A stretch of 64,000 nucleotides of DNA from Candidatus Hydrogenedentota bacterium (GTDB taxonomy: Bacteria; Hydrogenedentota; Hydrogenedentia; Hydrogenedentales; SLHB01): positions 59,191 through 123,190 of the forward strand of contig JADLGB010000101.1 in the NCBI GenBank assembly GCA_020849535.1. Direction: 5' to 3'. The translations under genes were made by a program, and so were the position numbers. Below, piece after piece: positions 1 to 9,473 of the stretch. A model generated the notes under the pieces. That model was not told the origin of the DNA. It searched no databases and saw only the letters and a list, made by a program, of their open reading frames with translations. Every line of letters begins with the position of its first letter. Position 1 is the stretch's first letter.

Positions 1-2
1 AC

Positions 3-1718
3 CCCGCGGGCCGGCGCTGGGTCTATTGGCTCATTTCGTATGCGGGCGGCAAAGAAGCCGTGGCGCCGCTTGTCGCTCTGCTTGACAAGGACTCCGAGAC
101 ATCCCTGGCGCTTTTTGCGCTTCAATCAATCGGAGGACAGGAAGTCGCGGACGTACTGCTGGCGAAGCTGCCGGAAGCGAACGATGAACGCCGCGTCGCC
201 ATCATCAATGTGCTTGGCGCCGTTGGCGGCACTTCCACTGTGGCCGCGCTTGCCGAGGAAGCCAAGCGTGACGACCCCGTTGGCTTGGCGGCTATCGAGG
301 CCTTGGGTCGCATCGGCGCCTTGGAATCAGAGCCGGTCCTCTGGGATCGATTGACCCAGCATGCCGAGCCAAAGTCTCTGTCCGCGTACCTGCGTATGGT
401 GGAGAAGCAATCGAACGGCGATGCCCTACCCCTGTATCAGAAGCTCCTGACCTTGAAAGGCGATCCCAAGGCGCGTTGCGCCGCACTGACGGGTGTCGGG
501 AGAACGGGCGACTCCAATGCCGTCGAAACCGTGCTGCCTTATCTCGCTTCGGAACGCTCCGATGTGCACGGTGCGGCCTGCAGTGCGCTCGTGGCGCTTC
601 CCGGCGAACAGGTGGACGCGCACCTGACCAAGCGGCTGGACGATGCCGCGGCGCCCGTGCGCGCGACGATTCTGGGCGTGCTTGCCGCGCGAGACTCTGA
701 AGGTAGCCGTCAGACGGTTGAACGGGGCCTGCAGGATCCCGAAGCGGAAGTGCGTTCAAGCGCATTGTCTATACTCGCCGAGACCGGTGATAAGAAGTAT
801 GAACCGGAGTTCCTCCGCCAGGCGAAATCCGGCGAACAAACCATGCGCCCCATCGCGCTGCGCGGCTATCTGAATCTAGCGGATGCCGCTTTCGCAGAGG
901 GAGATGCCACACAGGCTCTCGCCATGTATCACACCGCCCTGGAAATCGCGGACCAGGATGCTGAGCGCAAGAGGGCCTTGCTCGGCCTCGCACGCATTGC
1001 GAGTCCGGATACTCTGCCGTATTTGGAGAAGCTGGCAGGCACTGAAGGGGTGAGCGAAGAAGTGGGGCTGTGCGCCTTGGCTATCGCCGACAAAAATCGG
1101 GACACCGATCCAGATATGGCGCGCACCATCTACCGCCGCATGGTCGTGGAATCCCCAATCGTCCTGCAGGCGGCGCGCGCTGGGGATGGCCTGCGCGCCA
1201 TGGGGGACTCGGTGGACGATGTGCCTCGCAATATGGGATTCATCTCCCGCTGGAAGCTGATAGGACCTTTCCCCAGCTCGGACTTCAATGCGGTGTTCCC
1301 GCCGGAATCGACCTACGAGCCCGATGCAGAATATGAGGGCGTCGAAGGGGCAAAGCTTCGCTGGACCGATTTGGTCATCGATCACGTACGCGGGATCGTG
1401 GAACTCGATCGAATATTGAAACCAAACGAACAGGTTATTGCGTACGCCTATACCGTGCTCGACGTGCCCCAGGCCATGTCCGCCCAACTTTGGCTGGGCA
1501 GCGACGACGGCGTGAAGGTGTGGGTGAATGGGGAGGTGGTCCACTCCAACAATGCCAGCCGCCGCGTCAAGATCGACAACGACAAAGTGCCGATCAATCT
1601 CGTCGCGGGCCGCAACACTATCCTTCTCAAGATCGTGCAGGGCGGCTCCGGCTGCGGCTTCTGCATCCGAACGATGACCGCGGATGGAAAGCCCCTCGTG
1701 TTTCCAACCGCGCTGTAG
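3..1718 (+). CDS. HEAT-repeat protein with C-terminal beta-sandwich domain (5' partial)
   Basis: The frame is open from the first bases of the window, so the true start lies upstream; about 571 residues are visible. The first ~400 residues are successive HEAT-like helical pairs (AVAPLVALLDKD, EVRSSALSILAETG and similar), a scaffold for protein contacts. From about nt 1235 the sequence becomes a beta-rich module (SRWKLIGPFP, then LGSDDGVKVWVNGEVVH and AGRNTILLKI), a jelly-roll-like module I associate with large planctomycete-type exported proteins. No catalytic motif is visible. The partner or substrate is unknown. It converges on the K+ channel gene. Confidence 0.75.
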   Translation, partial: PAGRRWVYWLISYAGGKEAVAPLVALLDKDSETSLALFALQSIGGQEVADVLLAKLPEANDERRVAIINVLGAVGGTSTVAALAEEAKRDDPVGLAAIEALGRIGALESEPVLWDRLTQHAEPKSLSAYLRMVEKQSNGDALPLYQKLLTLKGDPKARCAALTGVGRTGDSNAVETVLPYLASERSDVHGAACSALVALPGEQVDAHLTKRLDDAAAPVRATILGVLAARDSEGSRQTVERGLQDPEAEVRSSALSILAETGDKKYEPEFLRQAKSGEQTMRPIALRGYLNLADAAFAEGDATQALAMYHTALEIADQDAERKRALLGLARIASPDTLPYLEKLAGTEGVSEEVGLCALAIADKNRDTDPDMARTIYRRMVVESPIVLQAARAGDGLRAMGDSVDDVPRNMGFISRWKLIGPFPSSDFNAVFPPESTYEPDAEYEGVEGAKLRWTDLVIDHVRGIVELDRILKPNEQVIAYAYTVLDVPQAMSAQLWLGSDDGVKVWVNGEVVHSNNASRRVKIDNDKVPINLVAGRNTILLKIVQGGSGCGFCIRTMTADGKPLVFPTAL

Positions 1719-1847
1719 ATTGGGATAGGGGGGGCGGACACTCCCAATCCGCTACGAGTGTGAGTGCCGGATCCTGTGTCCTGGAACTTGAGAATGGCTA
1801 TCCACCGCTACGTGGCTGCGCCCACCGTATCTGAGTCCTCAGATCCG

Positions 1848-1867
1848 AGATCTCAGATTTGAGATCT
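1848..1867. repeat. short inverted repeat between convergent genes
   Basis: AGATCTCA and TGAGATCT form an 8-bp stem with a 4-nt loop, inside a run where GAGATCTCAGAT occurs twice (1847-1858, 1861-1872). It lies between two converging genes and could act as a bidirectional terminator, but there is no T-tract. Confidence 0.4.
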
Positions 1868-1894
1868 CAGATCTCATGGTGTCCGCCCACGCCC

Positions 1895-2689
1895 TCATTG
1901 GTCAATGGGCTCGCCGCAGTGCGGACAACGCCGTTGCGCCTTGGTCCGCTGGATCTCTTCAACGAAGCCCGCTCCCAAGATGCCCGTGGGCAAGGCGAAG
2001 AAGCCTATCCCCAACACCGCCACAGCCGCCGTGACCATTTTCCCTGCCGTTGTCACGGGATACACGTCCCCGTAGCCCACCGTGGTCAGCGTGGCCACCG
2101 CCCACCACATCGTTGACGGAATGTCGGGAAACTGTTCCGGCTGTGCCTCGTGCTCAACCTGGTACATCACGGCAGACGCAATGATCAGGAGCAAGCCCAT
2201 GACGGCCCCTGTCAGCAGCAGCTCCTCCCGTTTCACGCGCAGGACACTCTTCACCACGTGAAGTGCGTGCACGTACCGGCCCACCTTGAGCACCGCGACG
2301 ATTCGCATGAGGCGCAAGGCGCGCAGATAGCGGAGGTCCAGCCCGCCAAATCCCGCGACGTAAAAGGGCGCGATGGCCGCCAAGTCGATTACCGCCATCG
2401 GAGTAATCGCATATCGGAGCCGCCCTACGATGCCGCGGCTGTATCGCGCATCTTCCACGCATGCCCACAGCCGAAGCAGGTACTCGATGGTGAACGCAGC
2501 TACGGAGAGTACTTCAAAGATATAGAGAAACCGGCCAAAACGTAGCTCGACGCCATGGACCGTTCCGACAATGACCGCGAGGACGTTTGTCGCGATGAGC
2601 GTGACGAGAGCCGCGTTGACGATCCGGCTCAGTCTGCCCTCGCGCTTGTCGTTCCCCAGCAGCTTCCAGATGGCGTTGCGCAATTTCAT
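1895..2689 (-). CDS. voltage-gated-type potassium channel, six-helix
   Basis: 264 residues: an ion channel for the cytoplasmic membrane. The protein has S1 (~23-44), S2 (~52-75), S3 (~93-112), an S4-like helix (~118-138) with arginines at 120, 123, 126 and 129, S5 (~156-177), a pore loop with the K+ selectivity filter TTVGYGD (202-208) and S6 (~212-243). The tail holds one CPHCG knuckle and no RCK domain. The frame is open much further upstream (to 3349), but that part has no channel sequence; the ATG at 2689 is preceded by GAGGGGTGAG and begins the conserved region. It is monocistronic. Confidence 0.88.
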   Translation of the reverse strand: MKLRNAIWKLLGNDKREGRLSRIVNAALVTLIATNVLAVIVGTVHGVELRFGRFLYIFEVLSVAAFTIEYLLRLWACVEDARYSRGIVGRLRYAITPMAVIDLAAIAPFYVAGFGGLDLRYLRALRLMRIVAVLKVGRYVHALHVVKSVLRVKREELLLTGAVMGLLLIIASAVMYQVEHEAQPEQFPDIPSTMWWAVATLTTVGYGDVYPVTTAGKMVTAAVAVLGIGFFALPTGILGAGFVEEIQRTKAQRRCPHCGEPIDQ

Positions 2690-3524
2690 GAGTCTCACCC
2701 CTCTATGAAGTCCCCGAGTGTGCACGGGCGTGCACGCCATGAGCACGATACTCCAACGCGAGTCGCGGGAAAAACGCGACACCCCGTGACCCGAAAGGAT
2801 GACGAGGTTGCCTCCCTGTGTTTCACTTCCTACGTTTTCGTTATCGCTCCCAACGCGGCATACGCGGATGTATGAAATCACATCGGCCGTGCTTTTGCGG
2901 TCAAACCAAGCCGTTATGGTGTAAAGCACTTCAAATGAATAACTTATGATTGGGTGGTCACTCGGCAGCTTTGGTTGGCACACGGGTTGCTTTCCCCAGT
3001 CCAGCGAGGCAATCCTCGAAGTGGTCGAGGCGAACCTCTCAAAGAGTTGAAAGCCCATGTTTAGCACAGAACAGTCACATTCGATCTGCGCGGCACGGGC
3101 CGCGCGCCATACCGGCGAGGCCGGAATGGGCCTGGGATCTTCCCGCGAAGGGCACCCGAGCAGGGTCCTCGAGCGAGAAAACTCTGGTTTGCCGGAGGAC
3201 ACCAATCCGCTCATGGAGCGGGCCTTGTGTGCCCTGCGGGTGGCCGAACAGGTTCGTTTTGGTTGGGTATAAGGTAGCCCCTCTACAACCTGAGCATTCT
3301 GCGAAGGTTTTGGTTGCTGACTCCGCCACCTTGGACTCCGGCCGCGCAACGTGACACTGGCTCCCTCGACCGAATGCTAAGCCCGGAGTGTTCGGAATAC
3401 ACGTTGCGCGGCCTCCCCCCCCTTCTCCCCGAAGGGGGGGCCCTCTTTTCCCTTCTCAATCACCCGCATCCGACTTGACGTCACCACGCGCCTGCGTGAC
3501 AATGCCCGGAAGGAGGGTACCCGC
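2690..3524. other. 835-nt gene-free stretch with two inverted repeats
   Basis: No convincing gene. A perfect 14-bp inverted repeat (3340-3353 against 3400-3413, arms GGCCGCGCAACGTG and its complement) is followed directly by a C8/G7 hairpin (stem 3416-3425 with 3431-3440) and a pyrimidine run. Open frames on both strands here lack domains, good start sites and normal composition. Confidence 0.5.
3475..3503 (+). promoter_or_regulatory. candidate sigma70-type promoter for pectate lyase
   Basis: TTGACG, 17-nt spacer, GACAAT. The predicted start would fall just before the strong Shine-Dalgarno AAGGAGG (3509-3515), leaving a very short leader, so the call is tentative. Confidence 0.35.
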
Positions 3525-4979
3525 ATGCGTTCGTTCCATGTCTGCATTGGAACATGTCTCGCCATCTTTTTGATGATCGCCCCGTGCCGCGCCCAGGATG
3601 GACCAACCCATGAGGAGGCGGCACAAGCACTGCGCAAAGCGGTTGCCTTCTTTCGCGAGCATGTGTCCACAGAAGGCGGCTATCTCTGGCGCTATAGCGC
3701 GGACCTCAGCAAACGGGAAGGGGAAGGTGTCGCCGGTCCGCGTACTGCTTGGGTGCAACCGCCTGGCACGCCGGCCGTCGGGGAAGCCTATCTCTTCGCC
3801 CACTCCATGACCCACGACGCCTTCTACCTCGACGCGGCAAAGGAAACCGGCTACGCCCTCCTGAAGGGCCAACTGCAATCGGGTGGTTGGGACTACCGCA
3901 TCGAATTCGACCCGGAGAAGCGCGTCAAGTATGCCTATCGTGCCGACCAGCGAACGGACGGCGAAAAAACCACCACGCTCGACGACAACACCACGCAGTC
4001 TGCCCTGCAATTCCTGATGCGGCTGGACCGCGCGCTGAACTTCGAGGATCAATCCATCCACGAAGCCGCGGGCTTTGGATTATACGCGCTGGTCAAGGCG
4101 CAGTACCCCAATGGCGCATGGCCCCAGCGTTACCGCGACTTTCCCAATGAGGATGAGTACCCCGTCAAGAAAGCGTCCTACCCTGCGAGCTGGTCGCGCA
4201 CTTATGTGAAGCACGGCTACTCCGAGTACTACACGCTGAACGACAATACCCTTTCGGATTGCATCGAGACCATGCTGCTTGCCGCCGACATCTATGGAGA
4301 GACGCAGCACGCCAGCGCGGCCGCGGAAGGCGGAGACTTCCTCCTTCTGGCCCAGATGCCCGATCCGCAGCCGGCGTGGGCACAGCAGTACGACATGGAT
4401 ATGCATCCCGCCTGGGCACGGAAATTCGAACCGCCTGCTATCACCGGGGGAGAATCGCAGGGAGCCATACGCATGCTGATTCACCTGGCCGCCAGAACGG
4501 GCGAGGCGCGCTATCTCGAACCGATTCCACGCGCCCTGGCCTATTTGAAGTCTTCCCTGCGACCGGATGGAAAACTGGCGCGTTTTTATGAACTGCAGAC
4601 CAACCGCCCGTTGTATTTCACCAAAGACTACCAGTTGACCTACAGCGATGAGGACATGCCCACGCACTATTCCTTTGTGGTTTTATCCAATATCGACGCG
4701 CTTGAACATGCGTATCAAGACGCAATCAAGGGCATCTCAGGACCAGCCCGGGACTCCGAAGCGCAAGCAGAACAACCCGCGATTCTGGCTTCCCGCGCCC
4801 GTGAAGCCATCGATCTTTTGGACGAACGCGGCGCCTGGGTCGAGGCCGGCACGCTACGCTATCACGAAGGCGACGATACCCGTAAAATCATAGATTGCAC
4901 GACTTTCGGCAGGCGTGTGCGCGCGTTGGCCGCCTTCCTTGCGCTACCGCGTGAGGTTCAGCATCCGCCCGCGCCTTGA
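3525..4979 (+). CDS. exported pectate lyase-like protein (PL10 family)
   Basis: 484 residues with a cleavable signal peptide (hydrophobic core ~7-20, cleavage near PCRAQD). It probably cleaves polygalacturonate by beta-elimination outside the cytoplasm. The PL10 (Pec_lyase) pattern is visible: YPNGAWPQRYRDFP, NDNTLSDCIETMLLA, QMPDPQPAWAQQYD, HPAWARKFEPP and TGGESQG, over an alpha/alpha-toroid-like helical background. The full family length is present. A textbook ribosome binding site (AAGGAGGGTACCCGC) sets the ATG. It fits with the other glycan-degrading genes in this window. Exact substrate is an inference. Confidence 0.85.
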   Translation: MRSFHVCIGTCLAIFLMIAPCRAQDGPTHEEAAQALRKAVAFFREHVSTEGGYLWRYSADLSKREGEGVAGPRTAWVQPPGTPAVGEAYLFAHSMTHDAFYLDAAKETGYALLKGQLQSGGWDYRIEFDPEKRVKYAYRADQRTDGEKTTTLDDNTTQSALQFLMRLDRALNFEDQSIHEAAGFGLYALVKAQYPNGAWPQRYRDFPNEDEYPVKKASYPASWSRTYVKHGYSEYYTLNDNTLSDCIETMLLAADIYGETQHASAAAEGGDFLLLAQMPDPQPAWAQQYDMDMHPAWARKFEPPAITGGESQGAIRMLIHLAARTGEARYLEPIPRALAYLKSSLRPDGKLARFYELQTNRPLYFTKDYQLTYSDEDMPTHYSFVVLSNIDALEHAYQDAIKGISGPARDSEAQAEQPAILASRAREAIDLLDERGAWVEAGTLRYHEGDDTRKIIDCTTFGRRVRALAAFLALPREVQHPPAP

Positions 4980-5309
4980 GAGTCCCGCACTGCCTTTCGG
5001 CGGCATTCCGAGGGCGGCGTCTTGAGATGGGTTGCATCACATTGAATCCGCCTATCAAGTAGGGTAAACTCGCGGCGGCTATGCGATGTTGCACGTTCCC
5101 CGGGTGACTTTAGGGCAAACACACCTGTAAAAGGGAAACATGCGAGGAGCGCGGTTTGGTTGCCGCGTTCATCCCACCGCCCGGCAGGGGGCGAATACAG
5201 ATCACGGGGTTTTGGGTTATCCCGGTTTGACTTTCCGGTGGAAAGTGGCGCTGGGCGTGAACTTCTCCGCGAGGCACACCGCCATGTTCGCCGGGGAGAG
5301 AGGTGCGTA
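4980..5309. other. gene-free leader region of the PTS EIIA-like gene
   Basis: No gene is seen. A weak promoter candidate, TTGAAT-N17-TAAACT (5042-5070), would give a leader of roughly 230 nt. No riboswitch family was recognised in that leader. Confidence 0.35.
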
Positions 5310-5765
5310 ATGAGTCTATTCGGCTTGGCCATCGACACGAAGGCCGTTTGCATTTTCGAGAATGGGGTGTCCAAACATGCGGCGCTCGATCGGCTCGTCG
5401 AAGCCATCGCGGCCACTGGGACCGTCCAGGACACCGAAGCGTTCCGAAAGGCAGTCAAGGAACGAGAAGCGGTGATGAGCACGGGGATCGGCGCGGGTGT
5501 CGCCATCCCGCACGTCCGCATCGATGCGATTTCCAAAGCCTCCGTGGGTGTGGGCATCTCGCATGAAGGCATCGACTTCAACACTCTCGATAACAAGCCC
5601 GTTCACATCGTCGTCCTGTTCGCCATGCCTTCGGGTTCCCAAAAGGAGTATCTCACACTCCTGGCAACCGTCATGACTGCGATGAAGCGGCCGGGCTTTC
5701 GGGAACGCCTCATCGAGTGTACAACGCCGGATGATGTCGCCCTCTTATTGAATGCGCCCGTGTAG
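5310..5765 (+). CDS. PTS EIIA type-2 (fructose/nitrogen) domain protein
   Basis: 151 residues covering one PTS_EIIA_2 domain. The phosphorylatable histidine sits in GVAIPHVR (His68), followed by the usual PVHIVVLFAMPSGSQKEYLTLL region. Such domains accept phosphate from HPr. No EIIB or EIIC gene is near, so this is more likely a regulatory EIIA (EIIANtr-like) than part of a sugar transporter. The frame is open back to 5160, but the ATG at 5310 follows GGGGAGAGAGG and begins the conserved domain. The next gene downstream starts the ATPase operon, with its own promoter. Confidence 0.85.
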   Translation: MSLFGLAIDTKAVCIFENGVSKHAALDRLVEAIAATGTVQDTEAFRKAVKEREAVMSTGIGAGVAIPHVRIDAISKASVGVGISHEGIDFNTLDNKPVHIVVLFAMPSGSQKEYLTLLATVMTAMKRPGFRERLIECTTPDDVALLLNAPV

Positions 5766-5929
5766 CCGCCTTTCCGCGGACATTAGCGCAAAACCAAAGC
5801 CGAGGGCCGTACTCCGCTCCACCGCGAGCGATCTTCTGTGGCCGCGACGCACAAGCTCATCACACATCGCCTCAGGCAGGCTGTGGACGACTCAAGTCCC
5901 GTGGCCTCCACACCTCCCCCGCCCGCCCG

Positions 5930-5958
5930 TTGACGGGATCGCTCATTGCGCGTACTAT
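5930..5958 (+). promoter_or_regulatory. sigma70-type promoter of the A/V-ATPase operon
   Basis: TTGACG (5930-5935), 17-nt spacer, TACTAT (5953-5958). It lies in the 349-nt gap between the EIIA-like gene and the first ATPase gene, giving a leader of about 150 nt. Nothing else was seen in that gap. Confidence 0.6.
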
Positions 5959-6114
5959 GGATACGTAACCATCCGCAGGTGCGGAGAGGGGGTTCATACG
6001 GAGAGTGTTGGAAGTTTCTGGAGAAGGGGAAGCTCATGTTGCCTGCCCGTTCTCGAGTCCGTCCGCCCCGTGCTGGCCCCGCGGTGAAGTTATGCCACTC
6101 ATTGGAGCCTCGGG

Positions 6115-6435
6115 ATGCTGAAAGCGCAGATTGACAAGATCCTGGAGGTCGAGCGCGACGCCAAAGAGCGGATCGCGAAGGCTGAAGGTCAGGCCCGAAT
6201 GATGATCGAGGAGGCGCGCGCGCACCGCGGCACACTGCTCGAGCAAGCGCGAGCCTCGGCGCTCACCGATGCGGAGGGCCTGGTTCAACGCGCGATCGAA
6301 GCCGCCGCGCGCGATAAAGCGCGCATTCTCGAAGACGCCCGCGGCAAAGCTGATGGATACACGGCAGCCGTTCAACGGATTGCCCCCTCCTTCTTCAAGG
6401 ACGCGGCCCAATCCATCGCGGGGCTGCGCAGATGA
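6115..6435 (+). CDS. A/V-type ATPase peripheral stalk subunit G/H
   Basis: 106 residues, almost entirely one charged, alanine-rich helix (EVERDAKERIAKAEGQARMM, then EEARAHRGTLLEQAR), the signature of the G/H stalk subunit that pairs with subunit E to hold the A3B3 head still. It has no membrane span. First gene of the nine-gene operon. Its TGA overlaps the ATG of the next gene (ATGA), which implies coupled translation. Sequence is low-complexity, so identity rests partly on operon position. Confidence 0.75.
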   Translation: MLKAQIDKILEVERDAKERIAKAEGQARMMIEEARAHRGTLLEQARASALTDAEGLVQRAIEAAARDKARILEDARGKADGYTAAVQRIAPSFFKDAAQSIAGLRR

Positions 6436-7472
6436 GAACGCTCGCGCGATACGCCGAGACGAATGTCGTCACGCGCGCCATGCTTTCCACACTTCTGACG
6501 CAACACGACGTTGACGCGCTGGTTCATTCCTCTTCCATTTCCGAGGCTTGGGGTCTCTTGTGCAAAACGGAATTCGGCACGCTACTCCCCGGAGACCTCC
6601 TCCACGAACCCCTGGACCTGGAGCTGCGTTTGCGCAATGCCAGCGCGTTGCGGTTTCGGCGATCGATCCGGCGTCTGCACGGCCGCGCCTCCGCGGTTGG
6701 CAACTTGCTGCTGTCCCGCTGGGACCTGGACAGCCTTGAACTCGTGTTGCGCCTTTGGCACGGCAAAGAAGGCGCCACGCCGCTGCTAACCTCGCAGCCG
6801 CACTTCGTGCATGACATCCCGTTTGCAGCTATAAGCGAAGCGCAAACGATCGAAGAAGTCATTACCGCACTGCGCGGCACGCCTTACGCGGAGCCGATTG
6901 CCGCGGCCTCGGCCGCGTACCTGGAGAAGCCGTCGGTATTCTATCTCGAAACGGCGCTCGAGAAAGATCACTATCGCCGGCTGCTCGCCGCAACCGCCGC
7001 GCTCGGCGGCGCCGATGCCCGCGTAGGCACCGCTGCCGTGGGCGCGGAAATCGACATGCTCAACCTCGCCTGGATTGCCAGGCGATTGGAGTATCCGCAC
7101 ACCCCGCTTGACGCCGCCGCGTCCGCGCTGATCCCTGGCCCAACGGTGTTGTCGCGGGATCTGACCACTCCGGGCTTGACCGCGGAACACCTGGCGGAAC
7201 TCGGTGGCAGGCATCTGGAAGCGGTACTGCCGGTCAGCGACGACACGCGATCCGGTTTGCAGCGCATCGTCATGCTCGAGCAGTTGCTCGGCGAAATGGC
7301 CGCGGCCACGGCAGTGCGTCAGTTCGCGCAGTACCCTTTTACCATCGGGTGCGTGTACTCCTTCTATATCCTTGTCCGTCTCGAGCTGAAGAACCTCTGC
7401 GCCATTTTTGCGGGCAAGGCGACGGGAGTGGGGGAGCGAGACATCCAAGCGCGGGTGCAAGGCGGGAGGTGA
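6432..7472 (+). CDS. ntpC: A/V-type ATPase subunit C (d/AC39)
   Basis: 346 residues, the usual length for the funnel-shaped subunit that links the central stalk to the K ring. The beginning (RTLARYAETNVVTRAMLSTL) and the repeated helical blocks match the vATP-synt_AC39 family. It is soluble, with no signal or membrane span. It overlaps the preceding stalk gene by 4 nt and is followed after 6 nt by subunit I. Confidence 0.85.
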   Translation: MRTLARYAETNVVTRAMLSTLLTQHDVDALVHSSSISEAWGLLCKTEFGTLLPGDLLHEPLDLELRLRNASALRFRRSIRRLHGRASAVGNLLLSRWDLDSLELVLRLWHGKEGATPLLTSQPHFVHDIPFAAISEAQTIEEVITALRGTPYAEPIAAASAAYLEKPSVFYLETALEKDHYRRLLAATAALGGADARVGTAAVGAEIDMLNLAWIARRLEYPHTPLDAAASALIPGPTVLSRDLTTPGLTAEHLAELGGRHLEAVLPVSDDTRSGLQRIVMLEQLLGEMAAATAVRQFAQYPFTIGCVYSFYILVRLELKNLCAIFAGKATGVGERDIQARVQGGR

Positions 7473-7478
7473 TTTTTC

Positions 7479-9461
7479 ATGCTGACCGCTGAGAGAATGG
7501 ATCGCGTGTCGGCCGTGATCTTGCGGAGCGACCTCGACAAGGTGCTCGACGAGATTGCGCGGCTTGGCGTGCTGCATCCCGCTCGCATCGAAGAGACCGA
7601 GAGCTGGGCCCAGGACTGGTCAGCGACCGGCGCCGAACAGCTATCCTTCGAGTACGCAAAACGCCGGCAACGTCTTCAGGAGGTGCTGGAAGAAGCTCCC
7701 ACGCGGCCACCGGAAAGCGCGCCCGCGCGCGCTCCAATCCAGGGATACTCCGAGTTCCAGCAACTCGACACGGCAGTCGCCGCGATCGAAGCGCGCCTCC
7801 GCCCCTTGCGCGAAGCCCAGGCCGCCGCCATAACACGGCGCGCGGAACTGACCGCGCTTTCCGAACAACTGGCGTTGTTGCTCCCCGCCGATGTCTCCCT
7901 GCATCTTCTGGCACGCTCCACCTTTCTTGCCACGCGAATAGGTTTGCTTGGCGTGAATCGCATCCCGGAGCTTCAAGCAGCCCTCGCGGACGTGCCAGCA
8001 ATCGTCTATCCCTATCGCATGGGGGAGTCCGCCGGACTGCTCTGCATGGTGCTCCAGCGCGACAAGGCGCTGCTGGAGACTTCTCTGCGCGACGTGGGTT
8101 TCCGCGAGGCCGCGATGCCGCAGGATCTCGATTCGGTAACCGCTGAGACCCACGCCTGCATCCAACGGGAACTGGCCACGCTGAAAAGCGAACTCTCGCG
8201 CATCGGGGAGGAACTCTCGCGGACCCGCGCCGCGTTACTTCCCGAGGTGCGAACTCTCACACAGCAGATCGACGATTCGCTCACTCTGCTTTCACTCAAG
8301 CAGTATTGCCGCGTCTCGGACAAGGCGAGCGTCTTCACTGGATGGGTGCCGAATGTCTTGACAGGGGACTTGGTCTCCGCTTTGCGCGAGAAGACCGGGG
8401 GGCGGGCGCTCGTCGAAGTCGTCGATGCGGACAGGCTGGAGACGCCGGACGGCGGAGAGGCGGACGTCCCCGTGTGGTTCCGCCTTCCTGGGTTTCTCAC
8501 GCCCTACAGCCTGTTGGTTGAAGGTTACGGCGTTCCATCCTACCGGATGCTCGACCCCACGCTTTTCGTGGCGATCTCGTTTCTCATCATGTTCGGGGCT
8601 ATGTTCGGGGATGTCGGCCATGGACTCGTGCTCGCCGGGGCGGGCCTCTTCATGATCAAGAAGAACACCGCGCTGCGCGATGCGGGCAGGCTCGTACTCT
8701 CGTGCGGAGGCGTGTCCATGTTATTTGGACTGCTTTACGGCAGTGTCTTCGGGTTCGAGGAACTTATACCCGCGCTGTGGGTCAAGCCCCTGGAGCACAC
8801 GAATTCGCTCTTCGCGGCCGCCATCGGCTTTGGCGCGCTGCTCATCAGCATTGGGCTCGTACTGAACATCGCGCACATGATTAGACGCCGTGCGCTGTTC
8901 CGTGACTTTTTTGACGTCTCAGGGCCCTTGACCGCCGTGGCCTATTGGGCCGCGGCAGGTATCGCCGTAAAATCGGTGCTTTTTGCCAGCGATTCCTTGG
9001 CCTCCGGGCCCCTGCTCTGGTTCGTTTTTTTGCCGTTGGCCGCGTTCTTCGCCAAGGGCCCTGTGCTTGCCCTTGCGGGATTCCAGGACAAGGCCTTCCC
9101 GGAAGGCGTGCTTGGCTACGTGATGGAGTGTGCCGTCGAGATTCTCGAAGTCCTCATGGGGTGTCTCGCGAACACAGTGTCGTTTATCCGCGTGGCTGCT
9201 TTCGGACTGGCGCACGCCGGGCTCTTCGTGGCGGTATTCAGCATTGCCGACGCTGTCTCCGCCGCGCCAGGCGGCGCCGTCATGTCCTGGATTGTGCTTG
9301 TCGTGGGCAATCTCGCCGTGATCGTGTTGGAAGGAATCGTAGTCACTATCCAGGCACTGCGCCTTGAATACTACGAGTTCTTCGGCAAGTTCTTCTCCCG
9401 CATGGGAACCAGGTATCAACCGGTGTCGTTCTCGAGTGCCGTCCTGACCAGGACGGATTGA
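7479..9461 (+). CDS. ntpI: A/V-type ATPase subunit I (a subunit)
   Basis: 660 residues. The N-terminal half (~1-350) is a soluble, coiled-coil-rich arm that contacts the peripheral stalks; the C-terminal half (~355-650) has about seven to eight membrane helices forming the ion half-channels beside the K ring (LFVAISFLIMFGAMFGDVGH, ANTVSFIRVAAFGLAHAG). The FGDVGHG and SFIRVAAFGLAHAGL segments, the latter carrying the channel arginine, are conserved in this family. It begins with ATG after AGGCGGGAGG. Confidence 0.93.
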   Translation: MLTAERMDRVSAVILRSDLDKVLDEIARLGVLHPARIEETESWAQDWSATGAEQLSFEYAKRRQRLQEVLEEAPTRPPESAPARAPIQGYSEFQQLDTAVAAIEARLRPLREAQAAAITRRAELTALSEQLALLLPADVSLHLLARSTFLATRIGLLGVNRIPELQAALADVPAIVYPYRMGESAGLLCMVLQRDKALLETSLRDVGFREAAMPQDLDSVTAETHACIQRELATLKSELSRIGEELSRTRAALLPEVRTLTQQIDDSLTLLSLKQYCRVSDKASVFTGWVPNVLTGDLVSALREKTGGRALVEVVDADRLETPDGGEADVPVWFRLPGFLTPYSLLVEGYGVPSYRMLDPTLFVAISFLIMFGAMFGDVGHGLVLAGAGLFMIKKNTALRDAGRLVLSCGGVSMLFGLLYGSVFGFEELIPALWVKPLEHTNSLFAAAIGFGALLISIGLVLNIAHMIRRRALFRDFFDVSGPLTAVAYWAAAGIAVKSVLFASDSLASGPLLWFVFLPLAAFFAKGPVLALAGFQDKAFPEGVLGYVMECAVEILEVLMGCLANTVSFIRVAAFGLAHAGLFVAVFSIADAVSAAPGGAVMSWIVLVVGNLAVIVLEGIVVTIQALRLEYYEFFGKFFSRMGTRYQPVSFSSAVLTRTD

Positions 9462-9473
9462 AAGGCGGAAAGC

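Noticed and set aside
2690..3349. Upstream extension of the K+ channel frame
   Set aside because: It adds about 220 residues without channel sequence; the ATG at 2689 has a good ribosome site and begins the conserved protein.
2950..3354. 134-residue open frame on the plus strand
   Set aside because: No domain, poor composition, no ribosome site; it overlaps inverted repeats and an antisense open frame.
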